64,000 nt of DNA from Aulostomus chinensis. Taxonomy: Eukaryota; Chordata; Actinopteri; Syngnathiformes; Aulostomidae. A model generated the notes under the pieces. It worked only from the letters and a program-made list of their open reading frames with translations. It did not search any database and was not told the origin of the DNA. The stretch is from positions 14,912,027-14,976,026 of the forward strand of contig JBBMOA010000017.1 of the NCBI GenBank assembly GCA_037954235.1. Direction: 5' to 3'. Within the stretch, counting starts at the first letter, position 1. Every line of letters starts with the position of its first letter. Below are positions 26,209-36,799 of the stretch, piece by piece. A program made the position numbers and the translations under genes.

Positions 26209-29109
26209 GTTAGCATAAATTAGCGTGAAAGGTTATCAAGTTTGCTGCCAAGAACTTGTTGAAATATTGTTGTGCATTTGAAACCATGCATATGTCATCA
26301 ATAAATGCAAGACTGCAACCGTTTTAAATATTTCAGGAACTTAAATCACTTCAAAAACTAGTATCTTACCCACACATATTTTCTGGAGTACCAGGACAAC
26401 CAGAAATAAATAATGGATCCCATCCAGCGGGGAAATGGGGTTATGTTACAGCTTCAGTCGCACATTCAAAACGAGAAATAAATATGAAAGAAATAATAAG
26501 ATGAAAGTAGAAATATGAACATCAATGTGTCCACTGTTGCCAAGTTTACTCAGGAGGAGTTGCTGGATCCCTGTAAACTTATAAACAATTCTAGACCAAC
26601 TTTATCTGCCCTGAAACAAACATCTGTTATGAATTGGTGCGATCTTAATACATCTTTAGTGGAGTGAATACAGCAAAATATGCCTCTAAATATTTAGCAA
26701 CAGTGTCGCTAGAACCTCTTCGGCAGAGGTAATGAGAGATGCTCCTCTCCAACAGGATCAGTGTCAAATTTGTCGGTGACCCCTTAATTCCAACCGTCCA
26801 TTTGTACTTGAACAATTGGCCTTCATTAAAATGTTAAAGCGCCAAAGACTGCCGCTGCTGCAAAGCTTTTTTAAATAAGTGATCTATTACACCAACTCTT
26901 CCTTCCTTGCAATACCTGTGAGTTTTGGGCCTGATTTTAAGATTTTACTGTGTTTTTTTTAAACCGTAAACGATAAGATATAGAATATGTGTGACTTCCT
27001 TATTCCCATGAGCCCGACCGCCGCTGAGATCGTCCAGCAGGACTCTCCCAACGGTTTCGAAATCTTAACTCGTTCCCCAAAGGTGACCTGTCTTTTGCTG
27101 TTAAGGTATTTCATCTGTGCAACTCTCTGCCTGGAGATACCTGGCAATCTGTATCCTCTTGTTAAATTCCCCCTTACCTGACTTCTGTTGCATCACATCT
27201 AGTTTGTCAAAGAGGTCAAATAATGTAAACTAATCATTTTTATTGAGAATGTCTTCAGGTTGCCTGTGTATGTATGTCTTATCTCGTATCTCAGGAATGT
27301 CTTAATGGCATTCTTTCAAAAATTTCCACAAATATCCACGGGAACTCATGGATGAACTGAGAAGGAAACCGTCACCTCATGAGTTTGTGATAACTGTCAC
27401 ATTCTAATTTGTCTTCATTTTATCTGGGAAGTTGATATTTTGACTGCATAGCTACTAAAAAAACAAACCTCCAAAAGCTTCACCAACTTTCACCTGCACT
27501 TAACCTCCTTTTCGTACATTGAATATATATATCATTCCAACTAAAGCCATCACTAGCTATAACATTAATTGGAGCTTCATATATATTTCTCCCTTGAATC
27601 TATTCCACAACCGCTTCTTATTTATTTCGTGGACATGCCACTGGGCATTCACTGGCCCCGATTTGAAGCAGGATCATCAAGGTAAAAATAGATTAATAAA
27701 CAAGCATCAAACCGGATCATGTCATATTGCAGGAATTCTAGGGTGATGCTAATGAGCTGGAATAAATGTCAGGCCACCTTCCAGGCTGCTCAACATTTAT
27801 GAATGCCAGGACTGAGGTGATCAGCCATGTAGCCCAGCATCCCATGTGTCTGTAGGATTTTTATGCATTTGTGGGTATGCATGTATGAGAAATCAGTCAT
27901 GCTCTATGACTCATCCTAAATATCCATCTTTTTAAGGATGTTTTGCTTTGATTTAGGTGGTGACATGGGGATGCCGAGCTATGAATAACATTACTGCAGC
28001 TGAAAATCTACACTTAATCGATCAAAACGTAATATAGCAAGAATCAAACAAAAGGATTTTGAGTTAAAATCACCTGGGAACCAACGTGATCAAAACAGGG
28101 CCGGCATCCCTCCAACACACTCTGTTTTGTCAAGGAAATGAGGATAAATGCATGCCTCCTTTCACACTTTGATGAGCAACATGCATGCTCACACACACAC
28201 ATATCGCCACACACAGCGATATGAATGCTTTTTCAAGCTTTCCAAGCACTCATTGTGCAATATGTCTTAGTGTGCCTCTTCTCGTCTGACATGCACACAG
28301 CCAACCAGGCAGGTGATTCATAATTAATGCTTAGCTGAATATAATGAAATTCATCATATGTGTGTTTGGCAGTGTGAAACCCACGGGATGTAGTCTCAAC
28401 ATTGCTTTTACACTCTGTGTTTGTCTTACAGGAGTTGTCTGCAACTTCAGATCTCATACGTTCAGTCAGGTGATTCTCATCTTTTTGAAACGTCGCTTAT
28501 AAAAGTGTTTTATGACTCTATATTACCACAGATTCCTCGATCATTGCTGATATTCCTGGTAGCCCTCTCTGTGCATCTGTGCCCCACATCTGCTCTGGCT
28601 AAAGGAATGCATTTCAATAATATCACAGTCCAAAATTGCAATGGCCTCCCGGGCTTTGTTTCGGTGACAGCAGCTGTTATTGGCCAGTCGGATGTGATAA
28701 AGCACTTTGGCCCCTGATGTACGGACGGTGCTATTGTCCTGGAAATAAATGCACGGTTGATGGTCGCATTCTTCAGTGCTGACAAGTAGAGTAGAGATGT
28801 TTATGGTTTTGCACATGCGCTGTTGCGTGTAAACTGTATGTGAGCATAAGAAACCAAGACCTTTCGTGTGTCATGCATGTTTCTTGTGTAGTTCAATCAT
28901 AAACCTAACTTCACCCATATACAGTACAAGTAAGTTTTCCAGCTTATGGTGGGATGTTAATACTTGTGTGTCATGTCTCTTGTTGACCTCTGTTCCCCAG
29001 GTACTTGCAGGGTCACTTCTCGACAAACCTTAATCGTAGCTGGGAATGTTGGGTGAGAGGTTTTCTAGAAGCTGATGTAGATTTCTTTCATTTACTCTGC
29101 ATTTAGCTT

Positions 29110-29340
29110 CTGGAAGTGGTCTTCACATCAGTCCACAAAGATTTCCAGGACTTATCTGAAATCAACCTCTCCCTCCTGGAGGAGACTGAAGAAGAGAGTG
29201 TCATCTGCAAACACCAGAAGACGTCAGTCAGCATGAGCCCTGGGATTCCCCGCTTGATGATACCCTCTCCTGAGATTCTACCTGACTGCCTGCATGTTAA
29301 GAAGTTGAAAAATTCTATTTCACCAACATCAAGATTAAAA
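29110..29340 (-). mobile_element. Possible LINE reverse-transcriptase remnant
   Basis: Minus-strand frame contains RLLVFADDTLFFSLLQEGE, where FADD resembles the RT catalytic (F/Y)ADD box. A stop immediately precedes it and no other RT block is convincing, so this could be chance. Confidence 0.2.
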
Positions 29341-30425
29341 TTAGACACATTGATTCATGAAAGATGAGTGCGTTAATCTGAATGTATCACAAATTGTCCG
29401 CCTGCATGAGAAGTTTAACAAACTAAGTTTTGTTCATTTCTTTACTTCAAGCAATATTTGTGTCATCTAATTCAAAAGTACACACCAAATCAGAATTAAT
29501 TCTTCAAATTTAAGAGAAATTTTCAAAAAATAAATTATTGAGAGGGACATGAAAGAAGAAGAAATATAAGCTTTTGATCACTATTGTTTACATGACTAAA
29601 CTTACACACAGCGAGATGTGAAAATGCCAGTGGAGATAATTGAGCTGCATAAATCAAACTTGCCTCGCTGAGTGAGGAGGGGCAGCAAATGATGGAGGTG
29701 GAACGATGACTCCAGGAGTTTTTGCTCCATGCCAACCTCCTCCACCTCCAGCTGCCAGCAGCATTATAGAAACAAGACAAGTGTAACAAGTAGGAGCCAG
29801 AGGATACAAGAATGGGGTTTTATAATTATCCCCAAATAATTATGAGACACTTAAGCAGTCCTCCTTAGAAATGCACAAATTCAACACTTTCTGCCTCTTT
29901 ACACTTGGAACAACAATTTATCTACGCGAGCCTTGTGTGTATCAGCTGCTTTGTTGGGTTCAAATGCCACCGGGCGACTTTCGAGGCATGAGGGAGATTA
30001 GCAGTCACATCAAAAGCCCACGCTGCCAATCTGGAACTGATTAGAACAACAGAGTTTCTCCTTTTCCCTTAAAAGAATTCCCAGAGGTAATCCTTGAAAC
30101 TTTCTCATCATGTGTTGTCTGTGTGATCAGAATACATTCACTTCCTTATGTTACACAACTGAATACTTCTAAGAACCTCTTTATTTTAGTGATATTGTTT
30201 TCCTTTGCGGCAACATTATGTTGTTTTGTTTTGTTTTTTAATTGATTTTTCGATCCTAAACAGAATACATTGTTATTTTGCCCATTATTTAAAGGCTGTC
30301 AGATCAGACCAGACAACAAGGTACTTTGTGAGAAATCTTTTAGTACTTAAGTCCTTGATTTTTTTTTTTTAATAAATCAGTCCGTGCATTTTAATACATC
30401 AGTGTTTGATGCCTGCCTGCCTTTT

Positions 30426-30866
30426 ATCACGAGGTGTGCTGGTGAGGAAGTGACCCAGTAGCAGACGGAGACAAGGAGTGCTCAAAAAAGGGGTACTTAT
30501 TAATCCAAGGAACCAAAGTACAAACAAAGGAACTCTAAGTGGTAACTGAGGAGCGAAAACCAAGTAACAACAAAAGGGGTCAACGGGCCTAAATCCTGGA
30601 CACAGAACAAAGTAACAACCAAAACTTACGTAAGGAAACGAGGAACACAAAGGAAACATGAAAAACTGGAAACATACGGAAAAAAACTCACAAAAGGTGA
30701 AAGGTGAAAACCACTAGACGTGAGACATAAGACAATGACCTGACATGGATCAAGGGAAACACAGGTTAAATACACAGGTGCAAACGCTGGTGGCGCAATC
30801 AAACAGGTGAGACACATGAGGTAATCACAGGAGGGAGCACGGGAAGACAGGACAGGGATCGTGACA
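30426..30866. mobile_element. Unclassified interspersed repeat
   Basis: The stretch from TATCACGAGGTGTG to GGGATCGTGACACC has short inverted ends (TCACGA/TCGTGA) and the wording seen in many fish genomes (TTATTAATCCAAGGAAC, AACACAGGTTAAATACACAG, GACAGGGATCGTGACAC). On the minus strand GTGTATTTAACCTG looks like a TATA-type box, so it may derive from an LTR or promoter unit. No coding part. Confidence 0.5.
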
Positions 30867-30889
30867 CCTTGACCAGTCTCAGTGTGTAG

Positions 30890-31002
30890 CTCAGCCATGA
30901 CGGTGTGTTAATCAGGGAAATCACCTGTTGAAGTGTTTGGTTAGAAGGAAAACCTGCATGCACGTGGCCCTCCATGGCACATGGTTCCCCACCCCTGCCT
31001 TA
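30890..31002. repeat. Interspersed repeat fragment
   Basis: Contains GAAAACCTGCATGCACGTGG followed by CCCTCCATGGCACATGG and CCCCACCCCTGCC, which I recognise as the end of a common fish interspersed repeat (AAACCTGCA...CGGCCCTCCAGG...GCCCACCCCTG). Class unknown. Confidence 0.4.
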
Positions 31003-32775
31003 AGGGAAGGCTACATTTACATTGCATTTCCTGGAGAATTCCCCTTACTGTGACTTTAACTATATTTATAGTATTTTAACTTGACCTGAAACCAAATCCT
31101 AACCCTATAATTGGATCATTTATATTACGGGGATTTGGTTTTGTCCCCAAGAGTCTCCATAAAGCGAATATGTTCTGTACTCCACACTTGCTTTTATCAG
31201 TTTTTCCTGTGTATTGTGTGAAACACTTTGGGTTGCCGTCAGTATAAAACAAATTCATAAAAATGTGCTTTTCTTGTGTCCCTAGATGTACGTCTCCACA
31301 GCATGAGGGATACTGCTCACTGTTATCACATAACCTGAAATAAGATAGTCACACTCTTCCTGCATCCCCACTGGCCTCGCAGTGACAGTGAAAGGGTCTC
31401 TGGGTGGTGTGTGGGCTTAACTGGTGTAATTATACACTCTTGCTGTCAGAGCTCTGGCATCACTTTAATGCCTAGCTGGTTCTTATCTATTGAAATAAAA
31501 AAGGTTATTATTCTAAAAGAGGGTCAGTCTCCAGTCCTCCATGCTGCACCACATGAGCTGGGTCATTAAAAACTTGTCAAGAAAACTAAGGCTAAGCAGG
31601 AGGGGGTCAGATTTATTTTGAGAAAATAATTGCAGTAAATGAATAATAATAGTAAATCAAAGCAGCAAAGATAAAATATTTTTCTCCAAATGCCAAATCC
31701 CTGATCCAAAACTGCTTTTAGTCAGATTGTGTGTGTTGTTTGTGTGTTTTTGTTGTTTCAACTCATGTAAAGCATCTTCAAACCCAAGCAAAGTACTGTA
31801 TAAGTAAAAAGTGTTTTTATTGTTATTTGTAATCGTACTATTAAGTTATAGCTGAATAAAAGGGAAATGTCATTTTCAACCATTCTGGATGGAAATAAGA
31901 GTTTGTTTTTATCAGAAACTATAGAAGCCTGATATACTTCAATGCAGTGAATAAAATACGATCTCTTCAGTCTAAAGACTAAAACTACTAACATTAACAA
32001 CAACTGCATTTTCCTTCATATAGTGAGTATTTGAGTTGAGTGATTTGGACAGGGGTTTTAAAGAGCCCTCGAGACCCTGTATCCATCTGGGATTATTTGT
32101 GTCTTTAGGGTTCTTTGATTTCACCTTAAAAAACAGGATATGTAATTCACGTGTGGGGAAAACTCTTGTTCTGGACCACATGATGCTACATTACAGCCAA
32201 AACACAAAAACAGGGTTCAAAATAGGCTCAAAATGAGCTTTGTTGTCCTCTGGGTGGGGTAAAATGTAACACAACTCCATAACTTCCAACACAACAAAGG
32301 CAAAATGTTACTTTTGAGCAATACAATTTTTTTTTTGCCTTTCTTTTATTCATGCTCTCCTCTCCCCTGAAGTGATGTTTAAAATGTCTCAGCTTCATTT
32401 AATGCAGGATGCGTGACATCTTCACCCTGTGGAAATCATGTGACACAGCAAAACTCATTTATTTTACTTTGTTTTTGGCTCGGCTCTCGCCCGACGTCCC
32501 CCTTGTGCTCTCCAACATCTTAAATTAGGGGAAACAAACGCCAAGCTCTTCTAAAATCTACTTGTATGATTCTCTGATTAATTTCGGGTTTATCTGGCTG
32601 GGATATTCATCATGCCCGAGGCTCATCCTGTCCCCTACTATAAATACGATTGACTTTCAAATGTCCTCTTATCGTTTCCTGGCACTGATTGCATTCTTCT
32701 CTATGGTAATATATTAAAATTAAAGAGAACCAAAACAGATTATTAAAACAAACTTTTGTAATTGGTTTGGTTGCA

Positions 32776-32804
32776 CCCACACACACACACACACACACAC
32801 ACAA
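32776..32804. repeat. (CA)n microsatellite
   Basis: About 14 CA units. An inverse-orientation TG tract follows 170 bp later. Confidence 0.9.
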
Positions 32805-32971
32805 ACTTTCATGCCTGAATGCCACGGCATACCGCCATACTGCTGGGCCACTTGCCAGTGTGTGAGAATATGCAAATATGCTCCCCTTTTGCAGCAAACG
32901 TAGTACAAAGTGTCCTGACCTTTGTTGTGCTTCCTCCCTCTGTGGATGTACACATGTACAACATGTTTTTT

Positions 32972-32975
<4 letters not shown>

Positions 32976-33025
<50 letters not shown>

Positions 33026-33045
33026 GGTGTGTGTGTGTGTGTGTT
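32976..33045. repeat. (TG)n with (GGGT)n interruption
   Basis: TG units broken by GGGTGGGTGGG. It gives rise to spurious long frames on both strands. Confidence 0.92.
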
Positions 33046-33587
33046 TGAGTGGAAGACGCGTAGTGGTGGAGTCGTCGCAAACCAACAACAGAGGAGAATT
33101 GTGAATGTGTGATGCTGTATCTCATGAATTAGATCAATTACATACTTACATAAATAATTTATTACATTTATTTATCAACGGAATGAGGTCTGGCCCTGTT
33201 GTGATGTGGTGCTGTGTATTAAAATCTAATTAGGTACAATAAATTGACTTTTGGGGGGACGAGGTTCCATTTTACCTAACCTGCAGAGTCGACCAAGTTT
33301 AGAAGATCAAGATCAGAACTCAAAAATCGGACATAATCATGAGTCAAGCTTAGTTGATCTTAGTCAACAGATTATTAATGTGCTGGAGCAAACCAGAACT
33401 GAACACAACATCGCTCCAGACAACAGAAACAAAAGAACAAAACAACAAAACATGGAGGTAGCTTGAGTGGATGGTGGTGCTCCTGGTTCCCCCACCAACA
33501 AACCCATGTAGCTGAGATTCATTCCTCCTGCTGATCTCCTGATTGAGGTGCCGGCGGACGATCGTCCTCACGTCATCGGCACCTCGA

Positions 33588-33837
33588 TCAATACGCCTCA
33601 AAGCGCCGTGCCTTCTTTCGCAACCTCTGTGTACGGTAAGGCTCAGGCTCCCCAGAAATGTCCAGCTCATACTTGGGGAGAGGCTCTTCCCCACCGTACG
33701 TCTCCGTCACCTGGCAGAGGCTGCCGGGGCCAGAGTCCTCCACTGAGATGACGGGCAGGTTAAGCCTCTCCCAGAGCTTGGCCTTAATTTGGGAGCCAAG
33801 CTCCAGGCTGTAGCGGAGGAGGTGTCCATTCTCAGAT
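33588..33837 (-). CDS. Unrecognised protein, last exon (83 codons with stop)
   Basis: I do not recognise this protein. The acceptor is a pyrimidine-rich tract ending CCTCACAG at 33838. The frame set by the upstream exon then runs 82 codons to TGA at 33588. The translation looks like real protein and not noise: SENGHLLRYSLELGSQIKAK, then LWERLNLP, VEDSGPG, a YGGEEPLPKYELDISGEPEP stretch and a basic C-terminus RLRKKARRFEAY. Codon third positions are C/G-rich, unlike the AT-rich surroundings. AATAAA signals lie downstream at 33172-33167 and 33163-33158. The intron to the preceding exon (33940-33838, 103 bp) is the short size typical of fish. It could be a lineage-specific gene, an intron-containing duplicate, or a gene decaying at its 5' end. 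Confidence 0.55.
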
Positions 33838-33940
33838 CTGTGAGGAAGGAAAAGAAAGAGACAAAACTCTGGATTGAGAAACAGATTTGGACGTGATTGG
33901 AAAAAATATGACGATGTAACTGCAGGCTTCTAGAACCTAC

Positions 33941-34056
33941 CTCATCATCTCATCCACCACCTCATGATCGATGGCAGCTCTCCACTGACATATTATGAAT
34001 ACGCAGTTCAACAGGCTACTGGGGAACTGCGTGTGGTTGAGGACAGGTAGGAAACG
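33941..34056 (-). CDS. Unrecognised protein, internal exon (38 codons plus 2 nt)
   Basis: Reads RFLPVLNHTQFPSSLLNC, VFIICQWRAA and IDHEVVDEMM, then AG and the donor GTAGGT at 33940. The split codon AG|A gives Arg and enters the next exon in frame, which is good evidence that the intron is real. The acceptor chosen here (CCATCAG, AG at 34058-34057) is the weaker end. Without it the frame meets TAA about 25 bases upstream. Confidence 0.45.
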
Positions 34057-34132
34057 CTGATGGCACAGGCAAGTCATCAGGGTTTATAGAGCCTGATGGC
34101 TTTGGGCCCAGTCCCAGTGGCCCCCCCTTCAC

Positions 34133-34186
34133 CAGACGAGGAGCCACCTTCTTCCCTCTTCTTGAAGGAGGCTTCTTGTAGGGCAG
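34133..34186 (-). CDS. Unrecognised protein, possible upstream exon (18 codons)
   Basis: After a good acceptor (GGCTCCTTCTCCACAG at 34187) the sequence reads LPYKKPPSRRGKKVAPRL, a basic Pro-rich stretch, to a possible donor GTGAAG at 34132. Splicing to 34056 would keep phase 0 over a 76-bp intron. The same frame also runs on without a splice to a TAG near 34018, so a frameshifted pseudogene is the alternative. No further 5' exon was identified. Confidence 0.28.
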
Positions 34187-34189
34187 CTG

Positions 34190-34755
34190 TGGAGAAGGAG
34201 CCACGTAGAATAGATAGTCAGGAAAATACTGACTGGATTTGAAAAAGAATGACTGAAGACCAAAATTACAAACTTTTATTCAAATTAAACACAGTCATGG
34301 CACTGAATGTCAAGTCAGTTTTATTTGTACAGCACCAAGCAGGGCATAGACAAAGACAGATGATGGAGAAAGACAGCTATACAGAAGGAAAGACAGGGAT
34401 AGAGATAAAGAGGGAGAGAAAGGAGGAGAGAATGATGGACAGACAGGATGTGAACAGACAGGAAGAAGAAAGACAGCAAACGACAACAATAACTAGCTAC
34501 CAATAATCACAGCTATAGGTCACTCAAGTCATCAATTCAGGTTTCCTTCCTAAAAGCCCGGTTGGGTTGTACAGCAGGTGAGCTACCACTCTGTTCTCTG
34601 CTTGGACCAGCAGCAGGAGCACTACTCTGGCTGCTACTAGCAGCTAAGCTAGCATTAGCATCCTTGCCACTGGTTCTACATTCAGCTTGATAAACACAGA
34701 TATTTCACCTACTTTTCAGGTGTTACAGTGATGTCACATGTTCTCCTCTGCTCTG

Positions 34756-34820
<65 letters not shown>

Positions 34821-35145
34821 CTTGTACTTGCTACAAGTTTAGGACTAGAATATGTAGCTATTTAATCAACAGAGTGTGGACGTATTTGGAAAGTTAGGGA
34901 ATTTTAGCTGGTCCTCACATCTTCAAAGGGCCATTTGAAGGTCAAGACTTGGTTTTAGAGTCGAGGTTAGAATCAGGTTCAGGTTAGGTTTAGGTTAGGG
35001 ACTAGAGATGTGTGCCTGTAGAGGGACACAATGGGTGCACTGGGGTGGAGGTTAGGGTCAGGCTGTCGGTAGAGATGGTTAGGTTTAGGGTGAGGGGCTA
35101 GGGAATGTCTTATGTCAATGAAAAGACTCACAAAGATATAAGTAC

Positions 35146-35223
<78 letters not shown>

Positions 35224-36560
35224 TGTGACCTACACTAACACTGAATGACTGATGCACCTTGGAGGCTTGTTCGGCTCAGGTGCATGTCATGTATTACTGG
35301 AATGTCTCGCATGTGAATCTGACCTGGGATCATGGTCGCATGTCATCATCTACATATAATACTGACAAATAGCACATACGGTTTATGGAAAAAAGTAAAA
35401 TACAAAAAAAAAACCTTTGCGTGTTTCACCTTTTTGGACGCATTGATGGGATTCACCTGCTAAAACTGATTCAACACATACTGTAAGTGATGGTTTAAAT
35501 CAATACACTATTAGCTAATAGAGCTCTTTTTAGAGGGAAAAGCTCAGCCATTTTATGGTCCTAGAGAAGGTAATAAAAATGTCAAGTGACAAGAACCATT
35601 GCGTGTTTAATATCTTTATGAAAATTATCTTCAGGACCCACTGTCTGATACAAATATTAATGTTTTTGGGTGTAAGTACAAGACCAGTAGGGTGGTCTCA
35701 TCATTGAGATAAACTTAAGTGACAGGATTCCTGCTCATCGCTCAATGAAAGACATGATCGAACAATGTGTGAGCTATGTGTTACACACCTCTGTTTGTTC
35801 TCCACAAATGGAGCCTTTTCTAAAGACATTCTCTCTATCTAAATGCCTGGAGGACTGCAAGGTTGCGTGATGAGAAAAGACAAAAGAGACCTGCTGTAAA
35901 AAAAAAAAAAAATAGAGGTGTGTCATGTGGACGTGGTCAGTGTGGTTGTTCCAATTGATTGTGAGGATTATTGACTGCAGCAGCTGTCGCTATCCCTAAC
36001 AGAGGGACCTGGCATGTTTCTGGCTTTGGTCTGACAGAAATGTCACTCAAGAGTTTGCTAAACACCTCACACAACAGGGAGGCTGTTAATCAGCTGTTCT
36101 CTGTCAGCTGAGGGGGTGCAACTGCAGTTATGGTTTTGCTAACTGCTTAGTTTGAGGCAATGATTTGAATGCAAAACCAAAAAAGAATCTCCAGCTGTTT
36201 CTTGGACCGGTGACTCCACAGTTTGGCCACAATGTAAAATCATCTGTTTTATAACCAGCACCGCTCTCAATCCTCACCGTGACTCAAGAACTGTGTCATT
36301 GTTACCACATCCCTTCAAGCTGGCTCCTTAATGTTTTTGCTCCCTGTTAAAATCTTCCTGTTTAACATCGTTTACATGGTTTGATAGATTTATGCGTGCT
36401 ATGAATGATCAGTGGTTGGGTTGCAGGTAACTGATCATGTCTAGATTAGTAAGGGTCAGGAAGAGGAGGCAGCCTAGCACAGAAGGATGGTTTCAGTAAT
36501 ACCTCTGAGCAGGAGGTGGAGTTTAGAGGGATCCCCAAATATGAAAAATGGCAGAGAGTG
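34190..36560. other. Intergenic stretch with purine-rich tract and TG-flanked repeat
   Basis: Contains a purine-rich region near 34.33-34.50 kb preceded by a TTTTATTTGTACAGCACC motif that resembles tails of fish interspersed repeats, then repeat copy A (34.76-35.22 kb). No gene seen from 35.22 to 36.56 kb. Confidence 0.5.
34757..35221 (+). mobile_element. TG-flanked MITE-like repeat, copy A
   Basis: Long (TG)n tracts (34759-34818 and 35148-35220) flank a 330-bp core that begins CTTGTACTTGCTAC and ends ATAAGTACAAGGG, giving short terminal inverted repeats (CTTGTACTT). The core contains GGTCCTCACATCTTCAAAGG, AAGGTCAAGACTTGGTTTTA and several GGTTAGGG-like blocks. Shared with copies B and C. Confidence 0.75.
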
Positions 36561-36589
36561 TTTTCTTTGGGCAGGGTTTACTGGCGCCA

Positions 36590-36790
36590 TCGATGATCAT
36601 AGCTCACTTTATTGTCCAGGATAATGCCGAGGTACTTAAAGCTCCTCGCTGTCTCCACTGGCTGGCCGTGGGGGAAATGAGGGCTTTTTTTTTATTGAAG
36701 GTGTTAAAGATGAGCTTCATTGTGTTGGTGATGCTAATGAGGAGGTGACTGTACACCACTGGGTGAGGTGGGCCACCAACACAGGGAGGG
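36590..36790 (-). mobile_element. CR1/Rex1-like LINE fragment (3' part of reverse transcriptase)
   Basis: Minus-strand translation in two frames gives HLLISITNTMKLIFNTF (compare the N.L.LN..KTKE..VDFR block of CR1/Rex1-type RTs) followed after a frame change by VETARSFKYLGIILDNKVS (the FKYLG..ID block). Spacing agrees with the fish family. A poly(A/T) slip at 36689 and stops show it is dead. Confidence 0.7.
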
Positions 36791-36799
36791 CGAGCAAGC

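Larger units (their letters stand above)
22131..33587. other. Intergenic stretch upstream of C14orf132
   Basis: No supportable gene. It holds a (TGC)6 run at 23.69 kb, an ORF-like block at 23.95-24.19 kb, a decayed tRNA-type SINE at 26.0-26.2 kb, a weak reverse-transcriptase-like remnant near 29.2 kb, two interspersed repeat pieces at 30.4-31.0 kb and CA/TG tracts at 32.8-33.05 kb. Several open frames of 80-110 codons lack domains or splice context. Confidence 0.6.

Noticed and set aside
30399..30898. Cys/Phe/Leu-rich minus-strand frames that look membrane-like
   Set aside because: They are translations of an interspersed repeat common in fish.
32610..33125. 171-codon minus-strand frame, the longest in the window
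   Set aside because: It is carried by the (CA)n and (TG)n tracts. The non-repeat parts have no domain and no splice context.
33543..33751. Plus-strand frame LGERLFP, which recalls the MLLE domain of poly(A)-binding protein
   Set aside because: Only the LGERLFP heptamer fits; the rest does not align. The minus strand gives a far better, splice-consistent reading.
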